A DNA stretch of 64,000 nt from JAIBJN01 sp963847985 (GTDB lineage: Bacteria; Actinomycetota; Thermoleophilia; Gaiellales; Gaiellaceae). This document shows positions 1-8,044 of this stretch, in pieces. A program made the translations under genes and the position numbers. Positions within the stretch are counted from its first letter, which is position 1; each line of letters opens with the position of its first letter. Below the pieces are notes generated by a model. That model searched no databases. It was not told the DNA's origin and saw nothing but the letters and a program-made list of their open reading frames with translations. Location: NCBI GenBank assembly GCA_963847985.1, contig CAWKBS010000013.1, positions 62,001-126,000 on the forward strand. Direction: 5' to 3'.

Positions 1-2
1 CC

Positions 3-962
3 GTCGAGCCGAACTTCCGTGTCGAGGCGTCCGCCGCGGCGGCGCTCGCCCAGAAGATCACAGCGAACCTACGACGCGTCATCCACGCGCCCGACGAGAC
101 GCTCGAGTTCGCCGTCCTCTGCCTGCTCTCCGAGGGCCACCTGATCATCGAGGACTTCCCGGGGGTGGGGAAGACGACCCTGGCCAAGTCGATCGCCCGG
201 TCGGTGGACTGCTCCTTCTCGCGCCTCCAGTTCACGCCGGACCTGCTGCCGTCGGACGTCACGGGGGTCAACGTCTTCAACCAGCGCTCGAACGAGTTCG
301 AGTTCCGGCCGGGGCCGGTCTTCGCCAACATCCTGCTGGTCGACGAGATCAACCGCGCCTCGCCGAAGACCCAGTCGGCTCTGCTCGAGTGCATGCAGGA
401 GCGCCAGGTCACCATCGACGGCGTGTCGTACCAGCTCGCGCCGCCGTTCATGGTCATGGCGACGCAGAACCCGATCGAGTACGAGGGCACCTACCCGCTC
501 CCGGAAGCCGAGCTCGACCGCTTCACGATGCGGATCGCCATCGGCTACCCGCCGCTGGCCGACGAGGCGCGGATGCTCACCGAGAACGCCGCCGAGACGC
601 CGCTCGACTCGCTCCAGTGCGTGGCGAGCGCGCAGGAGGTGCTCGGTGCGATCGAGAGCGCGAAGAACGTCTTCGTGGAGGAGAGCCTGAACCGCTACAT
701 CGTCGCCGTGCTCCGACACACGCGCACGGACGCCCGGCTGTTCCTCGGGGCAAGCCCGCGGGCCGGCCTCGCGCTCCTGCGCGTTGCCAAGGCGCGGGCT
801 CTGGTCGCCGGCCGAGACTTCGTCGAGCCCGACGACGTGAAGTCGGTGGCTCCGACCGTCCTCGCCCACCGGCTCATCCTCTCGCCCGAGGCGCGAGCGG
901 GCGGCCTGGACGGCGCCGAGCTGGTCCGGGACACCCTCGAGCGAACGCCGGTCCCCGTCTAG
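3..962 (+). CDS. MoxR-family AAA+ ATPase (5' end outside window)
   Basis: The frame is open from the first bases, so the start lies upstream of the window. A GTG at 165 falls inside the Walker A motif (GVGKT, nt 162-176) and cannot be the start. Walker B (LLVDEINRASP) lies near nt 332-363 and the MoxR hallmark MATQNPIEYEGTYPLPEAEL near nt 457-513. MoxR ATPases act as chaperone-like partners of proteins encoded beside them. Here the gene is followed by a DUF58 gene and a transglutaminase gene, the standard MoxR-DUF58-TgpA cluster. The gap to DUF58 is 15 nt, so cotranscription is likely. The client is not known from sequence. Confidence 0.93.
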   Translation, partial: VEPNFRVEASAAAALAQKITANLRRVIHAPDETLEFAVLCLLSEGHLIIEDFPGVGKTTLAKSIARSVDCSFSRLQFTPDLLPSDVTGVNVFNQRSNEFEFRPGPVFANILLVDEINRASPKTQSALLECMQERQVTIDGVSYQLAPPFMVMATQNPIEYEGTYPLPEAELDRFTMRIAIGYPPLADEARMLTENAAETPLDSLQCVASAQEVLGAIESAKNVFVEESLNRYIVAVLRHTRTDARLFLGASPRAGLALLRVAKARALVAGRDFVEPDDVKSVAPTVLAHRLILSPEARAGGLDGAELVRDTLERTPVPV

Positions 963-977
963 GGCGCCGGCCTCTCC

Positions 978-2204
978 GTGCTGACAGACCGCGGCCGCTG
1001 GATCCTCGCCCTCGGAGGCGGGATCTACCTCGCCGCCTGGGCGCTCGGCTCGAGGGTTCTCTACCCGGTGGCGATCGGCCTCGTGCTGGCCGTCCTCGCG
1101 GCGGCCCTCTGGGTGCGCCTCCTCCGGCGCCCGATGACGCTGCGGCGGTCGCTCGGCCGCGGCGAGCGGCTGGCCGGCGACGACATCCCGGTGCAGCTCG
1201 AGCTCGACACGGAGGGCCTGATTCCCTCGGGCACGCTCGTCCTGCGCGAGAAGGTGGCGCGCCTGGGCGAGCTGGAGACGCCGCTCATCCGGCGGCACGG
1301 CCGCCTGCGCGGCCGCTACCTGCTCCGGCGCGTACCGCGCGGGCGCTACCCGATCGAGGAGACCGAGGTCGTCATCGAGGACCCCTTCGGCCTCGAGAGC
1401 ACGTCCGTCGCGCTCCCGACGGGAGCGTCGATCCTCGTCTACCCGCGGCTCGTCGACGTCGACAGGCTCTTCTCGGAGTCGGGTGCACGAACGCCGGAAG
1501 GGCGACGCCTGCTGATGCGGCGGCCGAGCGGCTTCGACCTCCACAGCGTCCGCGACTACCAGCAGGGTGAGTCCCTGCGGCGCGTGCACTGGCCGACGAC
1601 GGCCAGGCGGGGACACCTCATGGTCAAGGAGCTGGAGGACTCGCCGCGCGACGAGACCGCTGTCCTCCTCGACGCCGAGGGGGGCTCGGTCGTCGGCACG
1701 GCGCCGGATTCGAGCTTCGAGCTCGCCGTCCGCGCCGCCGGCTCGATCCTCAAGTCCCACGCGAGCCGAGGGCGCCGTGCGGCGCTCATCGTGAACTGCC
1801 TGCGGCCGCTGTACCAGCGCGTCCACTCGTTCGACGGCGACTGGCACCGGGCGCTCGAGATCCTTGCAGCCGTGGAGCCGGACGGGCACTCGTCCGCCGC
1901 GAACATCCTCGCCGACGAGGCCGGCCCGGCCGCCCGCTCGGTCGAGCTGACCGTCGTCACGTCGGCCCTCGCGCCGCGGCTCGTCGAGCGGCTGGCCCAC
2001 CGCGCGCTCGGAAATCACGCGGCCAGCGTCGTCTACGTGGACGCCGCGAGCTTCGCCCGGCCAGACGCCAACGCGCCGGTCGGCCCGGCCGAAGCCGCTC
2101 AGATCCTCAGGCTGGAGCGCGCGGGCGTCCCCGTGGTCATCCTCCGCCGCGGCGACGACCTCGCCGCGCGTCTGTCCGCCGGGGAGCTGAGGGCCGTTGG
2201 CTAG
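978..2204 (+). CDS. DUF58 domain protein
   Basis: 408 aa from a GTG start. Two hydrophobic segments sit at the N-terminus (about residues 6-45), followed by a cytoplasmic or vWA-like portion carrying the DUF58 signature FDLHSVRDYQQGESLRRVHW near nt 1531-1590. DUF58 proteins are the usual partners of MoxR ATPases, and this one lies between moxR and the transglutaminase gene. Its stop codon (2202-2204) overlaps the TTG start of the next gene, which implies translational coupling. Biochemical function is unknown for the family. Confidence 0.9.
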   Translation: MLTDRGRWILALGGGIYLAAWALGSRVLYPVAIGLVLAVLAAALWVRLLRRPMTLRRSLGRGERLAGDDIPVQLELDTEGLIPSGTLVLREKVARLGELETPLIRRHGRLRGRYLLRRVPRGRYPIEETEVVIEDPFGLESTSVALPTGASILVYPRLVDVDRLFSESGARTPEGRRLLMRRPSGFDLHSVRDYQQGESLRRVHWPTTARRGHLMVKELEDSPRDETAVLLDAEGGSVVGTAPDSSFELAVRAAGSILKSHASRGRRAALIVNCLRPLYQRVHSFDGDWHRALEILAAVEPDGHSSAANILADEAGPAARSVELTVVTSALAPRLVERLAHRALGNHAASVVYVDAASFARPDANAPVGPAEAAQILRLERAGVPVVILRRGDDLAARLSAGELRAVG

Positions 2205-4479
2205 GCGCTGGCTGCTCGCCGCGCTCGCCGCGGTCGTCATCTCCGTCTCCTGGGCGCGCCTCGAGGTGCAGTCGGTCGCGGACGACTGGCTGCCGATGGC
2301 CCTGCTCGCGGTCCTCCCGATCGCGGCGGTGGCCCTCCGCCGGTCGCGCCTGGTCGTCGCCCTCGTCCTCGCCGGGTCGACGCTCGTCGCGGCGGCGATC
2401 GCCTCGGGCGTGCCGCTCGCGAACGCGCGCCCGCGCGACCCCTCCCGCGACTTCTTCGGCCCGGTCCTCGACAGCTTCCGGCGCGGGTTCCTGGACTTCT
2501 ACGAGACTCAGCTCCCCTTCGACAGGGTCGATTTCCCGGCCATGCACACGGTCCTGCTGCTCGCCATCTTCGGGTTCACGGCGGTAGTGGGGATGCTCAT
2601 CCTGGCGCGCCGGCCCGTCGGCGCTGCGCTTGGGCTGGTCGTCGCCGTGGCCTGGCCCGCGACGCTCGTCCCCGCGGACCGTCCGGTGCTCGCCGGGGTG
2701 CTCGCGCTCGTCGGGGTGCTGGCGATCCTGTTCCTCCTGCGGCGCGACGAGCCGGCCCGCGGGATCCTCCAGGCCGCCGCCGTCGGTGTGCTGCTCGTCG
2801 CGCTCGCCGCGGCCGTGTCGACGACGGACGCCGTTGCCAAGCCGGCGTTCCTCTCCTGGCAGACCTGGGACCCCTACGACCGCCCGACGGAGCCCGTGTC
2901 GGTCTCCTACGTGTGGGACGGAAGCTACGACGGGATCGAGTTCCCGGAGAAGCCGACCACGGTCCTCCGGGTCAAGGTGCCGGGGCCAAAGCGGTCTCTC
3001 TACTGGCGGGCGACGACGCTCGACGACTACACCGGGCTCTACTGGGACGAGGACCTCGAGCTCGGTGACGCCACGACGCGCGAGCAGATCGACGCCGAGG
3101 GCCCGCTCCTGCCGGAGGCAGCCGGGAACGAGGACCAGTGGGTGCGCCAGGAGTTCACCATCGAGGCGCTGCGCGACACCCGCCTGCCGGCTTCGGCCCA
3201 GCCGGTCCGCTGGCAGCCGGGCACGGAGGCGCCCGTGGCCGACGAGAACGGCGAAATCGTCGTCGTCCCGGACGGGATCCGCCGCGACCAGACCTACACC
3301 GTGTGGAGCTACGCTCCGCGGCCCAACCCGAGCGACCTGACCGCGTTCGGAGGGGACTACCCGGAGGCGGCCGCGCGGTACCTCGAGGTCGTCTACCAGC
3401 CGGTCCCGGAGTGGGGGGCAGAGGGGCGAGAGACTCTCATGGACGTCTTCTTCGGCGCCTCCGGCGAGTTCGAGATAACCGTCCTCGAGTCCGTCTACCA
3501 GGCGGCCCAGGGCGTGACGAGCGGGGCGCAGTCGCCGTACGAGGCCGCCGCCCTGCTCGAGACGTGGTTCCGCGAAGCCGGCGGTTTCGTCTACGACGAG
3601 CAGCCGCCCGCGCCGATCGGCGGGACGCCCGCGCTGGTCGACTTCGTGAACACGACGAAGCGCGGCTACTGCCAGCACTACGCGGGCGCGATGGCGCTCA
3701 TGCTGCGGCTCCTCGGCATCCCCTCCCGCGAGGCGGTCGGCTTCACGAGCGGCGAGTACAAGAGCGGCTCGAAGGAGTGGGTGGTCAGGGACACGAACGC
3801 GCACGCGTGGGTCGAGGTCTGGTTCCCGGAGTTCGGCTGGATCCCCTTCGACCCGACGCCCGGCCGCGGGGAGCTCGATGCGACGTACGCCGTGACCTCC
3901 CAGACGTACAACGCCGGCGACGCGGCCGGCATCGGGTTCGCCGACCGCCTCGAGCGGCTCTCCCCGACCAGGGCGGAGGCGATCCGCACGGCCGGCCAGA
4001 CGGGGGCTCCCACGAACCCGGGCTTCGGCGCCGGATCGAGCGGCACCTTCACGGTCGTCCGCGACCAGGGCCCGGGGCTCCTCGTGCTGCTGGCCTTCGT
4101 CCTCGGGGGCGCAATCGCTGCGCTGCTCGTCATCAAGGCGGTGCGGCGAAGCGTGCGGTTCGCCGCCCGTGACCCGCGCGCGCTCGCCGGCGCGTGCCGG
4201 CGCGACGTCGCCGGCTACCTCGCCGACCAGGGCGTCGACGTCCCGCCGAGCGCGACCATGCCCGAGCTGGGCGCGATGCTCCAGCGCTTCTACTCGATCG
4301 ACGCCACCTCGTTCGTCCGCGACTTGACCGTGGCGCGCTTCGGGCCGCCGGCGCAGGCGCGTGAGGCCCTCGGCCGCGCCCGGCGCGAGCTCCGCGAGAT
4401 CCGCCGCGGGCTGCGCCGCCGGCTCGGGGTCGTCAGCCGCGTCCGCGGTGCGCTCAGCCTCCGCTCGCTCTCCCTCTGA
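2197..4479 (+). CDS. TgpA-like membrane transglutaminase
   Basis: 760 aa from a TTG start that overlaps the DUF58 stop. The first 200 or so residues hold a run of membrane segments (DUF3488/TgpA_N type). A long extracytoplasmic part follows with a transglutaminase-like core. The catalytic triad is visible as C492 (GYCQHYAGAM), H536 (NAHAWVEVW) and D552 (PFDPTPG). Another membrane segment lies near residues 625-650 and a basic cytoplasmic tail follows. The family is linked to cell-envelope protein processing or crosslinking; the substrate here is unknown. This is the last gene of the moxR cluster. Confidence 0.9.
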   Translation: MARRWLLAALAAVVISVSWARLEVQSVADDWLPMALLAVLPIAAVALRRSRLVVALVLAGSTLVAAAIASGVPLANARPRDPSRDFFGPVLDSFRRGFLDFYETQLPFDRVDFPAMHTVLLLAIFGFTAVVGMLILARRPVGAALGLVVAVAWPATLVPADRPVLAGVLALVGVLAILFLLRRDEPARGILQAAAVGVLLVALAAAVSTTDAVAKPAFLSWQTWDPYDRPTEPVSVSYVWDGSYDGIEFPEKPTTVLRVKVPGPKRSLYWRATTLDDYTGLYWDEDLELGDATTREQIDAEGPLLPEAAGNEDQWVRQEFTIEALRDTRLPASAQPVRWQPGTEAPVADENGEIVVVPDGIRRDQTYTVWSYAPRPNPSDLTAFGGDYPEAAARYLEVVYQPVPEWGAEGRETLMDVFFGASGEFEITVLESVYQAAQGVTSGAQSPYEAAALLETWFREAGGFVYDEQPPAPIGGTPALVDFVNTTKRGYCQHYAGAMALMLRLLGIPSREAVGFTSGEYKSGSKEWVVRDTNAHAWVEVWFPEFGWIPFDPTPGRGELDATYAVTSQTYNAGDAAGIGFADRLERLSPTRAEAIRTAGQTGAPTNPGFGAGSSGTFTVVRDQGPGLLVLLAFVLGGAIAALLVIKAVRRSVRFAARDPRALAGACRRDVAGYLADQGVDVPPSATMPELGAMLQRFYSIDATSFVRDLTVARFGPPAQAREALGRARRELREIRRGLRRRLGVVSRVRGALSLRSLSL

Positions 4480-4524
4480 ACGACTCGGCAGACCGGGCGC
4501 CGTCCCGTATCGTGAGGAGCAGGC

Positions 4525-4887
4525 ATGAGCGAGACCTACGACCTCTACCAGCAGGGTCGCGACCACCTCGCCGCGGGCCACGCCGCCCAGGCGACCGTCG
4601 CGCTCGAGAAGGCGAAGAAGCGCGAGCCCCGCAAGGCCTCGATCCGGGAGGCGCTCGGCATCGCCTACTACCGCATCCGGCGCTTCGCGGAGGCGGAGGA
4701 GGAGTTCCGGACGATCCTCGAGCTCCAGCCGGTCGACCACTACGCGCACTTCGCGCTCGGCCGCTGCCTGGAGAAGCAGGGTCGGCCCGCCGAGGCGGTC
4801 GGGCACTACCGCCTGGCGAGCTTCTTCCGGCCTGAGAGCCGAGACTACCGCCGGGCGCTCGCCAACCTCGAGAGCCAGACGGCTTGA
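4525..4887 (+). CDS. Small tetratricopeptide-repeat protein
   Basis: 120 aa. It is built almost wholly of TPR-like helices: about three 34-residue units, with patterns such as AIRRFAEAEEEFRTILELQP and ALGRCLEKQGRPAEAVGHYR-type spacing. There is no signal peptide. The ATG at 4525 is preceded by GAGGAG at about 4513. TPR proteins are scaffolds; no enzymatic function is implied. It starts 45 nt after the transglutaminase gene and may belong to that transcript. Confidence 0.8.
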   Translation: MSETYDLYQQGRDHLAAGHAAQATVALEKAKKREPRKASIREALGIAYYRIRRFAEAEEEFRTILELQPVDHYAHFALGRCLEKQGRPAEAVGHYRLASFFRPESRDYRRALANLESQTA

Positions 4888-4918
4888 CGCGCCTTCCCGC
4901 CTCTAGGAGGGTTGGCGC

Positions 4919-6115
4919 GTGTCCAGAACGGGCGTCCGCGCTTTCCTCCCGCGCTATGCCGTCGGCCTCCTCGCCGGCCTGATCCTCCTCCCCGGGGCGT
5001 GCTCGATCGGCGTCGTCGCGTGGGGCCTGTCGGCCGACGAATCTCTCACGGCCGGCCAGCACTTCCTGCTCGGGACGCTGATGGGCGTCGTCGCCTGGCT
5101 CGTCGTCGCGTTCCCGCTGCGCCGTCTCGCCTACCCGCGCTATGCGAACTCGGGCGTCTACCGGGAGCTCGAGGCGCGGCACAAGGAGCTGACGGGCGTC
5201 GCGGCAACCGTGGACGGGAAGGCCGATCCGGAGGCCTACGCCGTGCTCCAGTCCGCGCTCGCCACCGTCGGTGAGGCGCTCGCCGAGGACGGAACCGGCG
5301 GCGACGGGAGCTCCTGGGCGGGCGGCGCGGCGTACATCGTCGTGTTCAACTTCATCCACCGGGCGGAGCAGGCCCTGACCAAGCTCCTCCCCGAGGAGGC
5401 GGTCGTCCAGCAGGCGCTCTACGAGCGCTCGGCGCTGTTCGGCTCGAGCGTCGCCAACGCGTCCGACCAGATCCTGCGCCTGGAGCGCGCGATCCACGCG
5501 CTCGGCGGCGACGCGTATCTGTCCCATCCGAGAACGGGCAATGCCCACGGGAACAAGACGCTGGCCCGCGGCATCGTCCAGGACGCGCAGATGACGGTCG
5601 ACGACTTCCGCGACAGCCGCCGCCGCGGCCTCGTCAGGGCGCGGAACCGGCTGTTCGCGACGGTCGTCTTCGCCGGGGTGGTCGCGTACGGAGGCTTGGG
5701 CCTCGCGCTCCTCGCCGGCGCCGGAACGACGCAGATCATCGCGGGCGGCACGTTCTACCTCATCGGTGCCTCCGTCGGGCTCTTCCGCCAGCTCCGGCAG
5801 GCGGCGGCGTCCGACTCCGTCACCGAGGAGGACTTCGGGCTGAGCATGGTGCGGCTCGTCCATACGCCGCTCGCCTCCGGTCTCGCCGCCGTCGGCGGCG
5901 TCGTGCTGACGGCCTACGTGACTTCGCTGAACTCCGCTACGAGCGTCCCGCCGCTCTCGCAGGTCTTCGACATCGCGCAGAGCCCGATGGGCCTGATCAC
6001 CGCGGCGGTCTTCGGGTTCACACCCAGCCTGATCTCCGCGTCGCTGCAGAACCGCGCCGACCAGTGGAAGGAGGAGCTGAAGTCGAGCGCGCCCGGCGAG
6101 AAGGCCGAGGTATGA
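4919..6115 (+). CDS. Membrane protein of unknown function
   Basis: 398 aa from a GTG preceded by a good ribosome site (TAGGAGG at 4904-4910). Two N-terminal membrane segments (about 10-35 and 45-67) are followed by a soluble helical region of about 150 residues, then four or so membrane segments (about 233-290, 305-330 and 345-370) and a charged tail. I do not recognise a family. Its stop overlaps the ATG of dtd (ATGA at 6112-6115), so the two genes are probably translationally coupled, though a link to D-aminoacyl-tRNA editing is not implied. Confidence 0.75.
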   Translation: MSRTGVRAFLPRYAVGLLAGLILLPGACSIGVVAWGLSADESLTAGQHFLLGTLMGVVAWLVVAFPLRRLAYPRYANSGVYRELEARHKELTGVAATVDGKADPEAYAVLQSALATVGEALAEDGTGGDGSSWAGGAAYIVVFNFIHRAEQALTKLLPEEAVVQQALYERSALFGSSVANASDQILRLERAIHALGGDAYLSHPRTGNAHGNKTLARGIVQDAQMTVDDFRDSRRRGLVRARNRLFATVVFAGVVAYGGLGLALLAGAGTTQIIAGGTFYLIGASVGLFRQLRQAAASDSVTEEDFGLSMVRLVHTPLASGLAAVGGVVLTAYVTSLNSATSVPPLSQVFDIAQSPMGLITAAVFGFTPSLISASLQNRADQWKEELKSSAPGEKAEV

Positions 6116-6549
6116 GGGCGGTCGTGCAGCGGGTGACCGGAGCGCAGGTGCTCGTCGAGGAGGAGATCGTGGGCGAGGTGGGGAGGGGGCTCTGCGTCCT
6201 CCTGGGCGTTGCTGCCGACGACGACGAGGCGACGGCCCAGCGCCTCGCCGGGAAGGTCGCGCGGCTGCGGATCTTCGAGAACGACGACGGGAAGTTCGAT
6301 CGCAGCGTCGTCGACGTGCACGGCGGCGCACTCGTCGTGAGCCAGTTCACCCTCATTGCGGACACGGCCAAGGGGAACAGGCCGAGCTTTACGGCGGCCG
6401 CGCCGCCGGAGCTCGCCGAGCGCCTCTACGAAGGCTTCTGCGAGTCGCTCGCCGGCCACGGCATCGACGTGGCCCGGGGCCGGTTCGGGGCGCGCATGTC
6501 CGTCGAGCTCGCCAACGACGGGCCAGTCACGATCATCCTCGAAGCCTGA
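6112..6549 (+). CDS. dtd: D-aminoacyl-tRNA deacylase
   Basis: 145 aa. It hydrolyses D-amino acids (and glycine mischarged on tRNA-Ala) from tRNAs. The start is the ATG at 6112 that overlaps the previous stop; this gives the canonical N-terminus MRAVVQRVTGA. A longer in-frame GTG at 6064 would add 16 residues encoded within the upstream gene and is not favoured. Family motifs are present: VVSQFTL near residue 78 and NRPSF near residue 91, the latter carrying the Thr/Gly-Pro-type active-site loop region. It is the last core gene before the accessory islet. Confidence 0.93.
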   Translation: MRAVVQRVTGAQVLVEEEIVGEVGRGLCVLLGVAADDDEATAQRLAGKVARLRIFENDDGKFDRSVVDVHGGALVVSQFTLIADTAKGNRPSFTAAAPPELAERLYEGFCESLAGHGIDVARGRFGARMSVELANDGPVTIILEA

Positions 6550-6845
6550 ACGCCGAGCGGAAAGGCGGCGCTGCGCTGGCATGCCCGTTACTGCGCCGAG
6601 GTTCCGGACGTCGGCGTCGAGGAGGCCCATGCTGTCCTCGCTTGCCTCGCCGGCTTGGCGGGTCCGCGACCTAAGCCTGCGGCGGCTGCGCTGGCCGAAC
6701 TGGTGGGGCCGCCGCGGGCTCGAGCGAGCACCCGGGACGCTGATTCAGTGGTCCTCTTGAACCGATGTCGCAGGTATGCGAGCCTCACGGCTGTTGGGCG
6801 CCAAGGCGAGCGTGAGGTCCTGGGCAACGAGGGAGGAGGTGCCGT
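6550..6845. other. Intergenic start of accessory islet, no convincing gene
   Basis: A 296-base stretch between dtd and the TIR gene. The dtd frame stays open past its TGA for about 120 codons with plausible codon use up to about 6750, reading ARYCAEVPDVGVEEAH and on, but it has no good start and runs into the TIR gene. It may be a decayed gene end. Composition becomes less GC-rich after about 6740. I saw no tRNA, and only a purine-rich ribosome site at its very end. Confidence 0.5.
6834..6839 (+). promoter_or_regulatory. Strong Shine-Dalgarno site that fixes a CTG start
   Basis: AGGAGG within GGGAGGAGGT, 6 nt before CTG 6846. No ATG, GTG or TTG occurs in the TIR frame between the in-frame stop at 6813 and the GTG at 6942. 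The GTG lies after the first TIR beta strand, so this site supports initiation at CTG. Confidence 0.7.
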
Positions 6846-7715
6846 CTGCCTCGTATCTTCATCAGCTATCGGCGAGATGATGACCCTTCAGCGGCCGGCA
6901 GGCTCTATGACTCTCTAGAAGAGCACTTTGGCGCCGAGAACGTGTTCATGGATGTCGACGCCATCGAGCCGGGAGTGAACTTCAAGGAGCTGATTGAGGA
7001 GTCGCTCGCCGAAGTGGAGGCGCTGATCGCGGTGATCGGGCGAGGTTGGTTGACCACGGTCGATGCCGATGGACAAAGACGTCTGGACGACGAGCACGAT
7101 TTTGTCCGCCTGGAAATCGCACAGGCGCTCGATCGAAACATCCGAGTAGTTCCTGTCCTTGTGAACGGCGCTGGTTTGCCCCGCGCCGCGGACCTTCCCG
7201 CCGATCTCGTCGGGCTCACCGATCGAAACGCTCTGGAGTTGAAGCAGACCGAGTGGAGAGCCGGTGTGGCTCGGTTGGTGACCTCGCTTGAGCGCCTCAT
7301 CGGCCCCGTTGCCAGTGAGCCTGCCCCCTCGGATGGGCCGGCTACCGAGGCAGTCGGCCCCGTCGCGAGTGAGCCGACCCTCGCGGAGAGAAAGGCTGCC
7401 GAGGCACCGACAATCCTTCTGGAACAGCTGAACCCAGGGGAACGGCTAGAGGACTGGTTCTACGCCGACTTGAGTGCGTCCCGCGACAGCAACTGGGTCG
7501 TAGGCATCACGGCAACTCGTCTGATTTCCATGGCGCCCGACTGGGGGGCCGACGGGACCAACCTCGGGAGACCGATCTCTATCGACTTCGCCAACGTGAC
7601 GTCCGTACGCGAAACCAGCAGCATGGATGCTGGTGTTGGTCCCGGTGGTCTGAACTTCGATCTCAAAACCCCCCCGGCGCAAGGCACTATTTCCTCCCGC
7701 GCGGCAAAAACATAG
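6846..7715 (+). CDS. TIR-domain protein with C-terminal PH-like domain (CTG start, 3' end frameshifted)
   Basis: 289 aa as read. The TIR domain spans about residues 1-140. The first strand reads PRIFISYRRDDD and lies upstream of the GTG at 6942, so that GTG is too late a start; CTG 6846 follows an ideal ribosome site. The conserved TIR glutamate is E90 (DFVRLEIAQAL), the residue that is catalytic in NAD-cleaving TIRs. A linker carries two GPVASEP copies. The region from about residue 185 resembles bacterial PH-like folds (GITATRLIS, ISIDFANVTSV). After a C7 tract (7669-7675) the frame ends in an unconvincing tail, while the natural end reads on in another frame to 7765. TIR proteins act in NAD+-depleting defence or in signalling; the role here is unproven. 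Confidence 0.85.
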   Translation: MPRIFISYRRDDDPSAAGRLYDSLEEHFGAENVFMDVDAIEPGVNFKELIEESLAEVEALIAVIGRGWLTTVDADGQRRLDDEHDFVRLEIAQALDRNIRVVPVLVNGAGLPRAADLPADLVGLTDRNALELKQTEWRAGVARLVTSLERLIGPVASEPAPSDGPATEAVGPVASEPTLAERKAAEAPTILLEQLNPGERLEDWFYADLSASRDSNWVVGITATRLISMAPDWGADGTNLGRPISIDFANVTSVRETSSMDAGVGPGGLNFDLKTPPAQGTISSRAAKT

Positions 7716-7765
7716 AGAAGCTGCTCTCCGACTTCCAGTTACGCGTAGAGGCCGCATCGTCGTAG
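7669..7765 (+). other. Out-of-frame natural C-terminus of the TIR protein
   Basis: Starting at 7676 the -1 frame reads GARHYFLPRGKNIEKLLSDF and on to RVEAASS with a TAG at 7763-7765. It matches the amphipathic C-terminal helix expected for a PH-like domain. Adding one base to the C7 tract (7669-7675) joins it to the TIR frame. Possible causes are a homopolymer sequencing error, a real inactivating indel, phase variation or slippage. Confidence 0.75.
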
Positions 7766-8044
7766 ACCACGGCTGCTCTCGACTACCCCTAGGAGAATCG
7801 AAAGGCCGGGGCGAGGGACCGCAAGGTGACCCTAGGACTACCCTGACCCACGCCCCGGGCTCGGTCTACCTACGCGCCGTAAGCGGGCGGGCCGAGGCCC
7901 TACTTCGCTGGGCGTCATGAGCCTGTGGAGGGGTTGTCTCAGGCGGAAGACAGATTGAGGAGGGCGAGTGCCCTGCGTCAGGAATCTGCGACACTCGACT
8001 CCGGTGGTTCGCTTGGCCGCTAGGAACGCTCAGGAGGGCTCGTC
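7766..8044. other. Intergenic region with imperfect repeat, no gene seen
   Basis: 279 bases between the restored TIR stop and the DUF2652 gene. Apart from the repeat copy at 7804-7858 and the ribosome site AGGAGGG (8031-8037), I see nothing recognisable. Codon-like structure is absent in all frames over any useful length. Confidence 0.6.
7804..7858 (+). repeat. Imperfect direct repeat, copy 1
   Basis: 55 bases matching 8683-8735 at about 46 positions with two single-base gaps. The core TAGGAC-Y-ACCCTG-(A)-CCCACGCCCCGG is nearly identical in both. The second copy covers the last codons, stop and 3' flank of the DUF2652 gene, so this copy may be the end of a lost paralogue or a duplication boundary. 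Confidence 0.7.

Noticed and set aside
283..298. CTCGAACGAGTTCGAG as an SOS-box-like palindrome
   Set aside because: It lies inside moxR coding sequence, its spacing does not match CGAAC-N4-GTTCG, and it encodes conserved residues.
2137..4806. Very long antisense ORFs opposite core genes (this one 889 aa; others of similar length across the window)
   Set aside because: Composition is Asp/Arg/Glu/Gly/His-rich with no motifs; they mirror codon bias of the sense genes.
6550..6845. Stop-codon read-through extension of Dtd
   Set aside because: Dtd is complete at 145 aa with normal length; the downstream frame shows no Dtd-related domain.
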